A stretch of 45,705 nucleotides of DNA from assembly GCA_005843805.1 (NCBI GenBank), contig SZXY01000139.1, positions 1 to 45,705 of the forward strand, given 5' to 3'. Positions 32,876 through 41,444 of this stretch are shown piece by piece (position 1 is the stretch's first letter; every line of letters begins with the position of its first letter). The DNA comes from Chlorobium sp. Its GTDB lineage: Bacteria > Bacteroidota > Chlorobiia > Chlorobiales > Chlorobiaceae. Both the position numbers and the translations under genes were made by a program. The notes under the pieces are model-generated. The model was given only the letters and a program-made list of their open reading frames with translations. It did no database searches and was not told where the DNA came from.

Positions 32876-33949
32876 ATGAGCGACAGAACAGGTAACAGAA
32901 CAATCGAGCGGAAGCAAAGCCATGTGGATATCTGCCTGCATGGTGAGGTGGCCTTCAGCGGAAAAACCACAGGGTTTGAGAAGCTTGAGTTTGAGCATAA
33001 TGCCTTGCCGGAAATTGCTTTTTCGGAGGTTGACCTTTCGACGACCTTTCTTGGCAGAAAGATCAATGCACCGCTGATGATCTCTTCCATGACGGGCGGG
33101 TACAGCGAAGCGGCAACCCTGAACCAGCGTCTTGCAGAGGCTGCTGAACGGTTTGGTATTCCGCTTGGTGTTGGCAGCATGCGCCAGGCACTTGAAAATT
33201 CGTCGTATCGGGAAAGTTTTGCCATAGTAAGAAAATATGCCCCGTCCGTGCAGATTTTTGCCAATATCGGTGCGCCGGAAGTTGCCAAAGGGTTAACCGA
33301 CAATGAGATCGCGATCATGCTCGATCTTCTGGAAGCTGACGGGCTTATCGTTCATCTCAATGCGGCACAGGAGCTTTTTCAGCCTGAAGGGAATACTGAT
33401 TTCAGCCATTTTCTTGATCGACTCGCCATCATCACGGCAAAAATTTCCGTTCCGGTGATTGCAAAAGAGGTGGGATGCGGCATTTCGGCTGCTGCTGCCC
33501 TCAAGCTTCTTGAGGCTGGCGTTAAAGTGATTGATGTGGCTGGTGCTGGTGGCATCAGTTGGCAGAAGGTTGAGGAGATCCGCTATACAAGAGAGTTTGG
33601 ACAGGAAAAACGGTTCAGCTTGCCAGCTCTCGATGAGCTGTTGAACTGGGGAGTTCCTACAGCTCAATGCTTGTTTGATATCAGTGAGCTTAAAAATAAG
33701 TATCCTGATTTTTCTGAAATTGAAATTATCGCTTCGGGTGGAATCCACAGCGGCATAGATATTGCTAAATCATTGGCGCTTGGTGCGCAACTTGCCGCTT
33801 CGGCGAGGTATATTCTCAAGGCCCTTCATGAAGGCGCGCTTGAAGAGACTATTGAAACCTGGCTGAACGATCTCCGGGCAGTGATGTTCCTGACTGGTTC
33901 TGCTAAAACAGAAGAACTTCGCTGCAAACGCCTAATCATTAAACCATGA
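32876..33949 (+). CDS. fni: Isopentenyl-diphosphate delta-isomerase, type 2 (FMN-dependent)
   Basis: A 357-residue TIM-barrel flavoenzyme interconverting IPP and DMAPP. Typical segments are [10 protein letters not shown] at the N-terminus, [15 protein letters not shown] (about 62-76), [21 protein letters not shown] (about 160), the FMN-binding [11 protein letters not shown] and VAGAGGISW, and [19 protein letters not shown] near the C-terminus. The start at 32876 fits the family; the frame is open 150 nt further upstream without similarity. The TGA overlaps the next ATG, so IPP/DMAPP balance and prenyl chain building are co-expressed. In this organism the products feed chlorobactene, bacteriochlorophyll tails and menaquinone. 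Confidence 0.95.
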   Translation: MSDRTGNRTIERKQSHVDICLHGEVAFSGKTTGFEKLEFEHNALPEIAFSEVDLSTTFLGRKINAPLMISSMTGGYSEAATLNQRLAEAAERFGIPLGVGSMRQALENSSYRESFAIVRKYAPSVQIFANIGAPEVAKGLTDNEIAIMLDLLEADGLIVHLNAAQELFQPEGNTDFSHFLDRLAIITAKISVPVIAKEVGCGISAAAALKLLEAGVKVIDVAGAGGISWQKVEEIRYTREFGQEKRFSLPALDELLNWGVPTAQCLFDISELKNKYPDFSEIEIIASGGIHSGIDIAKSLALGAQLAASARYILKALHEGALEETIETWLNDLRAVMFLTGSAKTEELRCKRLIIKP

Positions 33950-34959
33950 CCGACCTCATAATGACGATGCCTATAACACAGGAACTTGTTGACAAAAAGT
34001 ACCGTCAGTACCACTCAAGGATCAATGATGCTCTCGGAACCTGTTTCGACAAGGAGAGTCCATGCACCCTTTATGCTCCTGCGAGGTATATTCTTGAAGG
34101 GAAGGGAAAGAGAATCCGGCCGTTTCTTACACTGCTGGCTTCAGAAGCTGTTTGTGGTTCTTCGGAGCACGCTCTTGAAGTAGCTCTGGCTGTTGAAATC
34201 CTGCATAACTTTACCCTGATTCATGACGATATCATGGACCAGGCTGATCTCCGTCACGGCAGACCTACGGTTCACAAGGAGTGGAATGTCAATGCCGCTA
34301 TCCTGACGGGTGACATGATGATTGCCTACGCTTATGAGCTTGCCCTGCAGGCGAAAAGCGACCGTCACGCTGAACTTATTCATATTCTCAACGATGCCAA
34401 TATCACAATTTGTGAGGGGCAGGCGCTCGACATGGAACTGGAAGAGAAAAAAGATACCACGATTGAGGACTACCTCGACATGATTGCAAAGAAGACCGGA
34501 CGCCTTATTTCAGCCGCTCTTGAGGCTGGCGGCGTTGCTGGCAATGCAACGGATGAACAACTCCGGAATCTGGTGCTGTTTGGTGAAAAAATCGGAAGGG
34601 CGTTCCAGATACAGGATGATTACCTCGACATCATGGCTGATAATGGCAAGTCAGGCAAAATGGCTGGCGGCGATGTCATCAATGGCAAAAAAACCTACCT
34701 TCTGCTCCGCTCTATCGAGTTGAGTTCAGGAAAAGATCGTGATCTCCTTCACTCAATCATCCAGAATAAAGGAATCGGGGCCGAAAGGGTGCCTGAAGTG
34801 AAAGCTGTCTTTGAACGATGCGGCGTTTTGAAGGAAACTGCTGCACTGATAAACACACACACCGAAGAGGCTCTTTCGGCAATCGAGCAGCTTCCCCATG
34901 CTGAAGGAAGAGAGTACCTGAAAGGGTTTGCAAACATTCTCATGAAAAGGAATTTCTGA
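33946..34959 (+). CDS. Polyprenyl diphosphate synthase (FPP/GGPP synthase type)
   Basis: A 337-residue trans-prenyltransferase. The first Asp-rich motif is DDIMD (94-98, in [17 protein letters not shown]), the second is DDYLD (about 224, in [13 protein letters not shown]), and the basic [11 protein letters not shown] (51-61) binds IPP. Phe at the fifth position before the first motif is compatible with FPP or GGPP length control, but chain length cannot be fixed from sequence. The start overlaps fni as ATGA; internal ATGs six and eight codons on are possible starts. It probably provides farnesyl or geranylgeranyl diphosphate for BchK and carotenoid synthesis. Confidence 0.9.
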   Translation: MTDLIMTMPITQELVDKKYRQYHSRINDALGTCFDKESPCTLYAPARYILEGKGKRIRPFLTLLASEAVCGSSEHALEVALAVEILHNFTLIHDDIMDQADLRHGRPTVHKEWNVNAAILTGDMMIAYAYELALQAKSDRHAELIHILNDANITICEGQALDMELEEKKDTTIEDYLDMIAKKTGRLISAALEAGGVAGNATDEQLRNLVLFGEKIGRAFQIQDDYLDIMADNGKSGKMAGGDVINGKKTYLLLRSIELSSGKDRDLLHSIIQNKGIGAERVPEVKAVFERCGVLKETAALINTHTEEALSAIEQLPHAEGREYLKGFANILMKRNF

Positions 34960-34974
34960 GTTTTTCGGTGCATC

Positions 34975-36132
34975 ATGTCAACCACCCCGGTAATGGAAAA
35001 CAAGGTGCTGCTGCTGGTGCTGACCCTGATTCCGGGTATTGGTCCAGCAAGAATCAAGGCAATCACAGCTCATCTCGATAACCTTTCAGATGTACTCTAT
35101 CTGGATGTGGATGAGCTTATGAAGGTTCCTGGAATTGGAAAACCTCTGGCACTGGATATCTATAATTTTCTTCACAATAGTTCGACACGCCATGCAGCAG
35201 AACAATCGGCGGGAAAGCAGATTGCGCTGCTGCAGCGTTACAAGGCAAGCATTGTAACCATTCTTGACACTGATTACCCTCCCCTGTTAAAGGAAATTTA
35301 TGATCCACCTCCCTGCCTCTTTGTCCGGGGCACACTTCCTCTTGCCGATACTCCCACTCTTGCGGTTGTTGGTACCAGACAGGCTTCGCAGTATGGCAAG
35401 CAATGTGTGGCAAAGCTCTGCCGTGATCTTGTCAGGAGTGGAGTGGTCATCTTCAGCGGACTGGCTTACGGTATCGATAGTGCAGCTCACAGCGCTACAT
35501 TGGAGAATGGAGGAAGAACTGTTGCCGTTCTTGCAAGCGGCGTTGAAACCATCTATACTGATCCGAAAGGAAAGCTGTGGCCGAAAATCATTGAAGAGGG
35601 TGCTCTCGTTTCCGAGGAGTGGATTGGCTCTGAACTTTCACCCGGAAAATTCCCAAAACGTAATCGCATCATATCGGGATTCTCTTCGGGAACCCTCGTC
35701 GTGGAATCTGATCTGAAGGGCGGATCGCTGATTACGGCTGCAACCGCCCTTGAGCAGAACCGGGAGGTTTTTGCCGTTCCCGGAAGCATTTTTTCACCTG
35801 CCTCTCGTGGAACAAACAAGCTTATCCAGCAGGGAGTGGCAAAGCCAGTCATGAGCGCTGAGGATATCCTGACTGAACTTGGGCCTCAATTTAGAAAGGC
35901 TTGTTCCACCAAAGCAGAAATAGCATATAGCGCTCCTCCTGCCAACAGGTTCAGTCCGGAGGAAGAGCATATCCTGCGTTGCATGAGTTCAGAGCCTGTT
36001 CATATTGATGTACTTGCCATAGCATCAGGCTTCGATCTCTCATCCCTTCTGGTTCACCTGTTTGAACTTGAATTGAAAGCGGCAGTCTTGCAACAACCAG
36101 GACAGTTTTTCCTGAACAATATCAAGCGATAA
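34975..36132 (+). CDS. dprA: DNA-processing protein DprA
   Basis: A 385-residue DprA/Smf. An N-terminal helix-hairpin-helix/SAM-like region (LTLIPGIGPARIKAI, MKVPGIGKPLALDI, about 12-60), the Rossmann-like DNA-binding domain (about 95-305) with LAVVGTRQASQYGK, SGLAYGIDSAAHSATL, LASGVETIYTD, FPKRNRIISG and AVPGSIFSPASRGTNKLI, and a C-terminal winged-helix DML1-like domain (about 320-385). DprA loads RecA on incoming single-stranded DNA during transformation and is also widespread in non-competent species. It lies 15 nt downstream of the prenyl synthase gene. Confidence 0.95.
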   Translation: MSTTPVMENKVLLLVLTLIPGIGPARIKAITAHLDNLSDVLYLDVDELMKVPGIGKPLALDIYNFLHNSSTRHAAEQSAGKQIALLQRYKASIVTILDTDYPPLLKEIYDPPPCLFVRGTLPLADTPTLAVVGTRQASQYGKQCVAKLCRDLVRSGVVIFSGLAYGIDSAAHSATLENGGRTVAVLASGVETIYTDPKGKLWPKIIEEGALVSEEWIGSELSPGKFPKRNRIISGFSSGTLVVESDLKGGSLITAATALEQNREVFAVPGSIFSPASRGTNKLIQQGVAKPVMSAEDILTELGPQFRKACSTKAEIAYSAPPANRFSPEEEHILRCMSSEPVHIDVLAIASGFDLSSLLVHLFELELKAAVLQQPGQFFLNNIKR

Positions 36133-36360
36133 GAATCCCGCAAAACACCTCTCAATACCAGCAATCATGACCTCCCCAGTCTCGGCGAAAAAAATCTTCA
36201 TTTCTCCTGTCAATGTCGGTTTAACTCTTTAAACGTAAAGGCTGTTGAGCTTTTCATAGTTTTTTACCTGGGAATTATTACCTTTGAATGTATTAATAGT
36301 GGCAACATGGCCATTATGCATTAGCAACTCATTAAAATGATAACCTTAACCATTGATTTG

Positions 36361-36906
36361 ATGAATCATTCAAGAGAATTTATAGCGTTTTCCCGCCGTG
36401 TCGTAATGGCTGTTACCGTGAGCCTTTTGCTCGGTTCTCCTCTTTCGTTTGCCGCACAACAGGATAGTGGAAAGGTCGGTGTCGTTGATTTCCCTAAAAT
36501 CCAGCAAATGTTGCCTGAAACCAAACAGGCTGCCTCCACTCTGCAGGCAACAGTGGCTCCAATACAAAAAGAGCTTGCACGTCTTGAACTGGCTTTCCAG
36601 AAAGCCACTGCTGAATACAGGCAACTGCCACCATCTACCAAGCCTGCAGTAAAAGCACAAAAAGAGAATGAGGTAAAGCTTAAAGCCCAGGCTGCCCAGA
36701 ATTATCAGCAGGAGCAAAACGCTCTTCTTCAGAAAAAAGAACAGGATCTGACGACTCCGATCCGTGATAAAATCGTCGCTGCAATCAAGGTAATTGCTCA
36801 ACAGGAAGGGTTCTCGGTCGTTGTTGAAAAAAACGCATCCTGGTACACAACTCCTGAGCATGACCTTACTGCCAAGGTGATAAACCAGTTAAATATTCAG
36901 CAGTAA
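36361..36906 (+). CDS. Skp/OmpH-family periplasmic chaperone
   Basis: A 181-residue protein with an N-terminal export signal (basic REFIAFSRRVVMAVTVSLLLGS, cleavage likely near SFAAQQ). The mature part starts KVGVVDFPKIQQMLPE, typical of OmpH/Skp, continues with a long coiled-coil hairpin (about 55-130) and ends with the beta segment FSVVVEKNASWYTTPEHDLT. Skp holds unfolded outer-membrane proteins in the periplasm. It precedes lptC by 13 nt, so both serve the envelope. The start is uncertain: ATG 36337 would add eight residues. There is no clear ribosome-binding site. Confidence 0.85.
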   Translation: MNHSREFIAFSRRVVMAVTVSLLLGSPLSFAAQQDSGKVGVVDFPKIQQMLPETKQAASTLQATVAPIQKELARLELAFQKATAEYRQLPPSTKPAVKAQKENEVKLKAQAAQNYQQEQNALLQKKEQDLTTPIRDKIVAAIKVIAQQEGFSVVVEKNASWYTTPEHDLTAKVINQLNIQQ

Positions 36907-36919
36907 TTATTCTTCCGCC

Positions 36920-37468
36920 TTGAAAAAGTTTATCGTTCTTTTTCTGCATCTTATGCTGATAGTTGCCATGGGGTGCGGCAATCCACGGAAGGAGCGCCGC
37001 ACTCCGGAAACAAGCTTTGTGGGGATCAATCATCCCCTTCAGGAGAGCTGGGCTGTCACACTTGCCATTACAGAATCAGGTATCAAACGTGGAGTCATTG
37101 AAGCAGGGCACGGCGCTGAATTCAAAATCAACACCGGTAGTGAACATCATCTTGACAGGGGAATCAAGGTTACCCTCTTTGACGCCAACGGCCATACCTC
37201 GACAACCATAACGGCCGAAGAGGCTGTTATTCATGATAATCAGGATATTGAAGCTATTGGTAACGTTGTCATTACTTCCGGAGGCACAACTGTCATAAAA
37301 ACCGGGTATGCAAAACGGACAGCCAAAGACAACATGATTCGTTCAGACAGGTTTGTTACCATTTCCAAGCCTGCTGAAACCGTGAGGGGTTATGGATTTG
37401 AAAGTGACCAGGAGTTGAAAAGGTATCGGATTTTCAGGGGAAGCGGTGAAGCATTTATAAAACAATAA
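36920..37468 (+). CDS. lptC: LPS export protein LptC-like lipoprotein
   Basis: A 182-residue protein with a lipoprotein-type signal (LHLMLIVAMGC, Cys19) followed by an OstA/LptC-like beta-jellyroll region: SGIKRGVIEAGHGAEF, IKVTLFDANGHTSTTITAEEAVI, DIEAIGNVVITSGG, ending IFRGSGEAFIKQ. LptC sits at the inner membrane and passes lipopolysaccharide from LptBFG to LptA; E. coli LptC has a membrane anchor, whereas many others are predicted lipoproteins. The start codon is TTG (36920), with no visible Shine-Dalgarno, but the signal peptide begins there. It is grouped with the Skp-like gene. Confidence 0.8.
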   Translation: MKKFIVLFLHLMLIVAMGCGNPRKERRTPETSFVGINHPLQESWAVTLAITESGIKRGVIEAGHGAEFKINTGSEHHLDRGIKVTLFDANGHTSTTITAEEAVIHDNQDIEAIGNVVITSGGTTVIKTGYAKRTAKDNMIRSDRFVTISKPAETVRGYGFESDQELKRYRIFRGSGEAFIKQ

Positions 37469-37486
37469 TGAAAGTTTGTCAGTTCA

Positions 37487-37873
37487 ATGAAATTACACGT
37501 ATTGAAATCAAAAATCCACAACGCTATTGTGACAAGTGGTGACCTTGAATATGAAGGCAGCATCACTATCGACAATGAGCTTCTTGAAATGGTCGATATG
37601 ATTCCCAATGAAAAAGTCCTTGTTGTCAACAACAACAATGGCGAGCGGTTTGAAACCTACATTATCAAAGGCGCTCAGGGATCAAGGGAAATTCAGCTCA
37701 ATGGTGCTGCCGCACGTTGTGCGCTGGTTGGAGATGAGATTATTATCATGACCTTTGCCGTGATGGAAGAGGCAGAAGCTCGAAACTACAAACCGATGGT
37801 GCTGATTGTCGACAGGCATAACAACCCGAAGCGGCGTCACCGTGTAGGCGAGGAAGATGAAGAGTTATCGTAA
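37487..37873 (+). CDS. panD: Aspartate 1-decarboxylase proenzyme
   Basis: A 128-residue pyruvoyl enzyme that makes beta-alanine for pantothenate and coenzyme A. The self-cleavage site Gly24-Ser25 is intact ([10 protein letters not shown]), as are Lys9 (LKSKIHNA), Arg54 and Tyr58 (GERFETYII), and [17 protein letters not shown]. The C-terminal tail is acidic. No other pan gene is near. It is 18 nt after lptC. Confidence 0.96.
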   Translation: MKLHVLKSKIHNAIVTSGDLEYEGSITIDNELLEMVDMIPNEKVLVVNNNNGERFETYIIKGAQGSREIQLNGAAARCALVGDEIIIMTFAVMEEAEARNYKPMVLIVDRHNNPKRRHRVGEEDEELS

Positions 37874-37917
37874 TGTTGTGCTCCTCTCCCGGCTAACACA
37901 AAAATTATAAAGAATCC

Positions 37918-38652
37918 ATGGCCCTTGCTGTAATCATCATGGCTGCCGGAAAAGGTACACGAATGCAGTCAGAGCTGCCAAAAGTGCTGCACCCTGCCAA
38001 CGGACGTCCATTAATCGAATATGTGCTCGATACAGCCTCCCTTCTTGATCCCGAAAAAATAGTTCTCATTATCGGACACCAGGCGGAACTGGTCAAGAAG
38101 GCTGTTGCAGCGTACCCTGTAACCACCGCACTGCAGGAACCGCAACTTGGAACCGGTCATGCTATCATGCAAGCAGAAGCTAATCTCGGCAATTTTGAAG
38201 GTGAGGTACTCATTCTGTCTGGAGACGCGCCTTTGGTCAAAGCCAGTACACTGCAAAAACTGATTGCATTTCACCGATCTGCCAATGCCACAGCCACAGT
38301 CCTGACCGCAGAGCTGGGTGATCCAACCGGGTACGGCAGAGTTATCAGGGAGAAACAGAGTGACAGTGTCCTGAAAATTGTGGAACAAAAGGATGCTTCA
38401 GAGGAAGAGCGTGCAGTTCGTGAGATTAATTCCGGTGTTTATGCGTTCAATGCATCCTTGCTTTTCAAGGCTCTGAGGCAGATCGGGACAAACAATGCCC
38501 AGAAAGAGTACTATCTGACCGATGTTTTCGGTATCTGTTTCCAGAACGGCCAGAAGGTATGCGCCTTCAGGACTGACAATCCGGATGAAATCATCGGCAT
38601 CAATACCCCGGAACAACTCATTGAAGCCGAACGGCTGCTCCTGGAGCAATAA
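37918..38652 (+). CDS. Stand-alone GlmU-type N-acetylglucosamine-1-phosphate uridyltransferase domain
   Basis: A 244-residue nucleotidyltransferase matching only the N-terminal half of GlmU: IIMAAGKGTRMQSELPKVLH (7-26), EPQLGTGHAIM (about 79-89), LSGDAPLV, GDPTGYGRVI, EQKDASEEER, INSGVYAF and YYLTDVF. It lacks the left-handed beta-helix acetyltransferase domain (a typical GlmU has about 450 residues), and no such domain follows in any frame. It would join UTP and GlcNAc-1-P or a related sugar phosphate, with acetylation done elsewhere. It fits with the archaeal-like GlmM at 24.2 kb. Confidence 0.85.
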   Translation: MALAVIIMAAGKGTRMQSELPKVLHPANGRPLIEYVLDTASLLDPEKIVLIIGHQAELVKKAVAAYPVTTALQEPQLGTGHAIMQAEANLGNFEGEVLILSGDAPLVKASTLQKLIAFHRSANATATVLTAELGDPTGYGRVIREKQSDSVLKIVEQKDASEEERAVREINSGVYAFNASLLFKALRQIGTNNAQKEYYLTDVFGICFQNGQKVCAFRTDNPDEIIGINTPEQLIEAERLLLEQ

Positions 38653-38667
38653 AGATATCCAAGCCAC

Positions 38668-38686
38668 GCCGGATTGAAAATCCGGC
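38668..38686. terminator. Hairpin between convergent genes
   Basis: A perfect 8-bp stem GCCGGATT/AATCCGGC closed by a GAA triloop lies in the 60-bp gap between the GlmU-type gene and the convergent VOC gene. No strong U-run flanks it, so termination is likely only by position. Confidence 0.4.
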
Positions 38687-38712
38687 TGTTGAAAAAGAGA
38701 TACACTACTGGT

Positions 38713-39219
38713 TTATTTTCTGGAACGACGGCTTTTTTTGACTTCCGCACTATCGCTCTCTTCTGCTATTTTCGGACGGTTGGGAGCAACGTGAACGTTC
38801 GGTGAGGAGATATCGATATCGGCGCTATCGTTATTTATACCTGTATCACGCATGGAGTAGAATTCAACGAGATTACCGTCGGGATCCATGACAAAAAAGG
38901 CTCTGCCTTCACGGCGATGAGCTGGACGGGTAACAAGATGCACCCCTCTGTCGTCCAGATAAACTGCGGCGGCATCCACTTCGGCATCTGAAGAGAGCCT
39001 GAACCCGAAGTGATCGACCCTGATATCCCTTGCTTCAGGAGAACCGCGTGTTTCAGCCTTCACCAGCACCAGCATGTCCGAATTTATGCGCAGATAAGTA
39101 ATATTTGCACCAACCCTGTGGTCAAGCTTGAGGCCAAGAATGCCTCCGTAAAATTCTTCGGCCATGCGCAGGTCATTGACACGAAGGGTAATCTGGTTAA
39201 TCCCCGTCAGTTTCATCAT
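38713..39219 (-). CDS. VOC-family (glyoxalase/dioxygenase fold) protein
   Basis: About 168 residues. Residues about 3-125 form the paired beta-alpha-beta-beta-beta modules of the vicinal oxygen chelate fold: INQITLRVNDLRMAEEFYGGILGL, IRVDHFGFRLSSDAEVD and FFVMDPDGNLVEFYS, the latter with a metal-site Glu. The first metal ligand position is Gln (NQITL) where His is common. The C-terminal 45 residues are polar, ending in the basic KKSRRSRK, with no known domain. The reaction is unknown. The start (ATG 39219, or 39216) overlaps the rpoZ 3' end by 23 nt. Confidence 0.8.
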   Translation of the reverse strand: MMKLTGINQITLRVNDLRMAEEFYGGILGLKLDHRVGANITYLRINSDMLVLVKAETRGSPEARDIRVDHFGFRLSSDAEVDAAAVYLDDRGVHLVTRPAHRREGRAFFVMDPDGNLVEFYSMRDTGINNDSADIDISSPNVHVAPNRPKIAEESDSAEVKKSRRSRK

Positions 39220-39550
39220 CTTCTTCAACTTGAATGACCTTTTTCTCTACGGTTTTTTCCAGGGTATAATCGTATTTGCGATCAAAGTACTCGGCAACAG
39301 CCTTGTGCGATGCCTTTTCACGGATTTCAAATTCAAGGCTGATGGCTATCTGTTCGGGAAACACCTTGTCCGACTCGGATTCGCTGCTCGGATTGCGAAT
39401 CATCTCCTTGTAGGGCAGAAGCTTCTCTTCAAGTTCAGCCCTCTCTTCATCATGTATTCTTTTTGCTTTTTTGGAAATTGCGACCACTGTCTCGTACAAA
39501 TTCGAGTGCGCACTTCTCAACTTGTTCAGGTCAACCGGTTTAACCGACAT
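39197..39550 (-). CDS. rpoZ: RNA polymerase omega subunit (Bacteroidota/Chlorobiota type)
   Basis: A 117-residue protein resembling the Rpb6/omega family as found in Bacteroidota and Chlorobiota: VKPVDLNKLRSAHSNLYETVVAISKKAKRI at the N-terminus, followed by EFEIREKASHKAVAEYF and an acidic tail (VEEDDETDGD). Omega supports RNA polymerase assembly. Position directly downstream of gmk (11 nt) matches the common gmk-rpoZ arrangement, which strengthens the call for this divergent version. Confidence 0.85.
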   Translation of the reverse strand: MSVKPVDLNKLRSAHSNLYETVVAISKKAKRIHDEERAELEEKLLPYKEMIRNPSSESESDKVFPEQIAISLEFEIREKASHKAVAEYFDRKYDYTLEKTVEKKVIQVEEDDETDGD

Positions 39551-39561
39551 TGCACTTATTT

Positions 39562-40146
39562 TTACGTGTTATAAAGAAATTTGCTGATTATTGCCGTAAC
39601 ACTCTCAACCGTCCGGTCAAGATTGTCGTTGACTATTACCTCATCAAACTTGTCTGCATATTCCAGCTCCAGCCGGGCACGCTCAAGACGGAGTTTCAGC
39701 CCCTCTTCATCTTCACTGCCCCGCCCTTGAAGTCTCTGTTTCAGGATCTCCATACTGGGTGGCTTGAAAAAGAGCAGTAATGAATTTTCGGGAAAGAGAC
39801 GTTTAAGATTCAGTGCACCCTTGACATCGAGATCAAGCAGAATATGGGCACCAGCATCAATAACTTCCTGTGTTTTATCAAGCAGGGTACCGTAATGGTT
39901 GTCAAAAAAGAATTCATGTTCAATGAAGCCTCCATTCCGGATCTTTTGCTCAAACTCTTCCTTGCAAAGAAAATAATAGTTGACGCCCTCTTCCTCGCCT
40001 GCTCTTTTCTGTCGGGTCGTGGCCGATACTGAAAACCGGAGATTCTCAATACGATCGAGCACCAGCCGGGCAATTGTTGATTTTCCCGTCCCCGATGGAG
40101 CTGAAAAAACAATAAGTTTCCCTCGCTGTTGCCTCTCTTGAACCAT
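39562..40146 (-). CDS. gmk: Guanylate kinase
   Basis: A 194-residue kinase converting GMP to GDP. Walker A is FSAPSGTGKSTIA (about 14-26); GMP-binding segments are RFSVSATTRQKRAGEEEGVNYYF and FIEHEFFFDNHYGT; DLDVKGALNLK and RLQGRGSEDEE complete the family pattern. It overlaps nothing, lies 4 nt downstream of yicC and 11 nt upstream of rpoZ in one transcription unit. Confidence 0.97.
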   Translation of the reverse strand: MVQERQQRGKLIVFSAPSGTGKSTIARLVLDRIENLRFSVSATTRQKRAGEEEGVNYYFLCKEEFEQKIRNGGFIEHEFFFDNHYGTLLDKTQEVIDAGAHILLDLDVKGALNLKRLFPENSLLLFFKPPSMEILKQRLQGRGSEDEEGLKLRLERARLELEYADKFDEVIVNDNLDRTVESVTAIISKFLYNT

Positions 40147-40150
40147 ATTA

Positions 40151-41038
40151 TTACTCTATATTTTGTAATTGTTCCCTGATTTTCTCCAGATCTTCCTTGA
40201 TCTGAACAATTTTCTGGGAAATTTCAGCATTCTGGGATTTTGATGCAATGGTGTTTGCTTCACGCAACTGCTCCTGTAGCAGAAAATTCAGTTTTCTGCC
40301 GGTTCCGCTCTCATCGTTGCGCAACTCTTCAAGAAAAAACTTGTTATGACTGGCAAACCGTATTAACTCCTCTGTAATATCGAGTTTATCGGCAGCAAGC
40401 ACCAGTTCCATTTCAAGACGATCCCGGCTGTAGACCAGATCTTTTCCGGCAACAGCCTCTACTTTTGCAGCAAGTCGTTTTCTTACCGCTTCAAGATTAT
40501 CGGCAGCAAGGGTCGCAATAAGCTGAAGGGTTTTTTCGATTTCAGTAATTCTTTCACTGAAATCCACCGAAAGCTCCTCACCTTCCCTGCGTCTCATAGC
40601 CTTGAGACGAGCAATCGCGTCCTGTAAAAGATTTTTGACGATTGGCCAAAGCTTGTCTGCGTTGTCCACCGAGGAAGAACCGTTATCCAATATTTCCGGA
40701 AACCGGAGCAAATGCTCAAGGAGGACGGGAGCATCAAGAGCTGCTTCTCTCTTGATCGTGTCAAGTAACTCTTTATAGGCTTTTACTTTCGAAACATTGA
40801 CACTGACAGAGAGAGGATGTTCCTCATCAAGCTGAATTTGAATAAAAGCTGCAATTTTCCCGCGCTGAAAATGCGCCCGGATCATTTCCCTTACTTCAAG
40901 TTCAAAAGAAAGCAACTGACGAGGAAGCTTCACACTGATCTCAGCGAACCGGTTATTTACCGAACGCAACTCTACAAGAGTCCGAACACCGCTTTCAACT
41001 GACTCCGCACTGCCATATCCGGTCATACTTTCCAACAT
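40151..41038 (-). CDS. YicC family endoribonuclease
   Basis: A 295-residue YicC/YloC protein: the N-terminal domain begins MLESMTGYGSAE and continues ELRSVNNRFAEISVKLPR; the C-terminal domain (about 210-293) contains EMELVLAADKLDITEELIRFASH, GRKLNFLLQEQLREANTIASKS and ends VVQIKEDLEKIREQLQNIE-like. E. coli YicC is a Mn-dependent endoribonuclease that helps degrade the small RNA RyhB. Its usual partner gmk follows 4 nt later, as in many genomes. Confidence 0.92.
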   Translation of the reverse strand: MLESMTGYGSAESVESGVRTLVELRSVNNRFAEISVKLPRQLLSFELEVREMIRAHFQRGKIAAFIQIQLDEEHPLSVSVNVSKVKAYKELLDTIKREAALDAPVLLEHLLRFPEILDNGSSSVDNADKLWPIVKNLLQDAIARLKAMRRREGEELSVDFSERITEIEKTLQLIATLAADNLEAVRKRLAAKVEAVAGKDLVYSRDRLEMELVLAADKLDITEELIRFASHNKFFLEELRNDESGTGRKLNFLLQEQLREANTIASKSQNAEISQKIVQIKEDLEKIREQLQNIE

Positions 41039-41063
41039 AGTTTCCCCTGTTGCGTTCTTTGTT

Positions 41064-41095
41064 AAAAAGACAACCTGCAGGGTGTGAGCCTGCAG
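41064..41095 (-). terminator. Intrinsic terminator after rpsO
   Basis: A 7-bp stem CTGCAGG/CCTGCAG (41075-41081 with 41089-41095) with a 7-nt loop is followed on the minus strand, after GTTGTC, by five U residues. It lies 32 nt beyond the rpsO stop and separates rpsO from yicC. Confidence 0.65.
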
Positions 41096-41126
41096 AGATC
41101 GGGCAAAAAGAGTTCAAATAGTCGGG

Positions 41127-41396
41127 TTACTTGCGAAGATCAAGTTCGGCAATCACCTTGCGGTAACGGTCGATATCGACATTTTTCAGATAATTCAGGA
41201 TTTTCTTGCGCTTGGCTACCAGCATCAAGAGTCCACGACGGGAATGCTTGTCCTTGAGGTGCAACTGCAAATGACCGGTAAGATCTGTGATTCTGCGGGT
41301 GTATAACGCCACCTGAACCTCGGATTTTCCGGTATTCAGGTCTGAACCACCGAACTGCTTGATAACTTCCGCTTTATGTTCTTTTGTCAGGCTCAT
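41127..41396 (-). CDS. rpsO: Small ribosomal subunit protein uS15
   Basis: An 89-residue uS15 with the family pattern: KHSRRGLLMLVAKRKKILNYL near the C-terminus and GKSEVQVALYTRRITDLTGHL in the middle. It binds the central domain of 16S rRNA. It is last in the infB-rbfA-truB-ribF-rpsO string and is followed by a terminator. Confidence 0.97.
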   Translation of the reverse strand: MSLTKEHKAEVIKQFGGSDLNTGKSEVQVALYTRRITDLTGHLQLHLKDKHSRRGLLMLVAKRKKILNYLKNVDIDRYRKVIAELDLRK

Positions 41397-41444
41397 ATCT
41401 CTTCTTATGTTATGTTAAATCGGTTGACCTTTAATATAATATTA

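Noticed and set aside
36220-36240. A GTTTAA/TTAAAC inverted repeat upstream of the Skp-like gene
   Set aside because: Only 6 bp, made of A/T-rich sequence, and expected by chance; no further symmetry suggests an operator.
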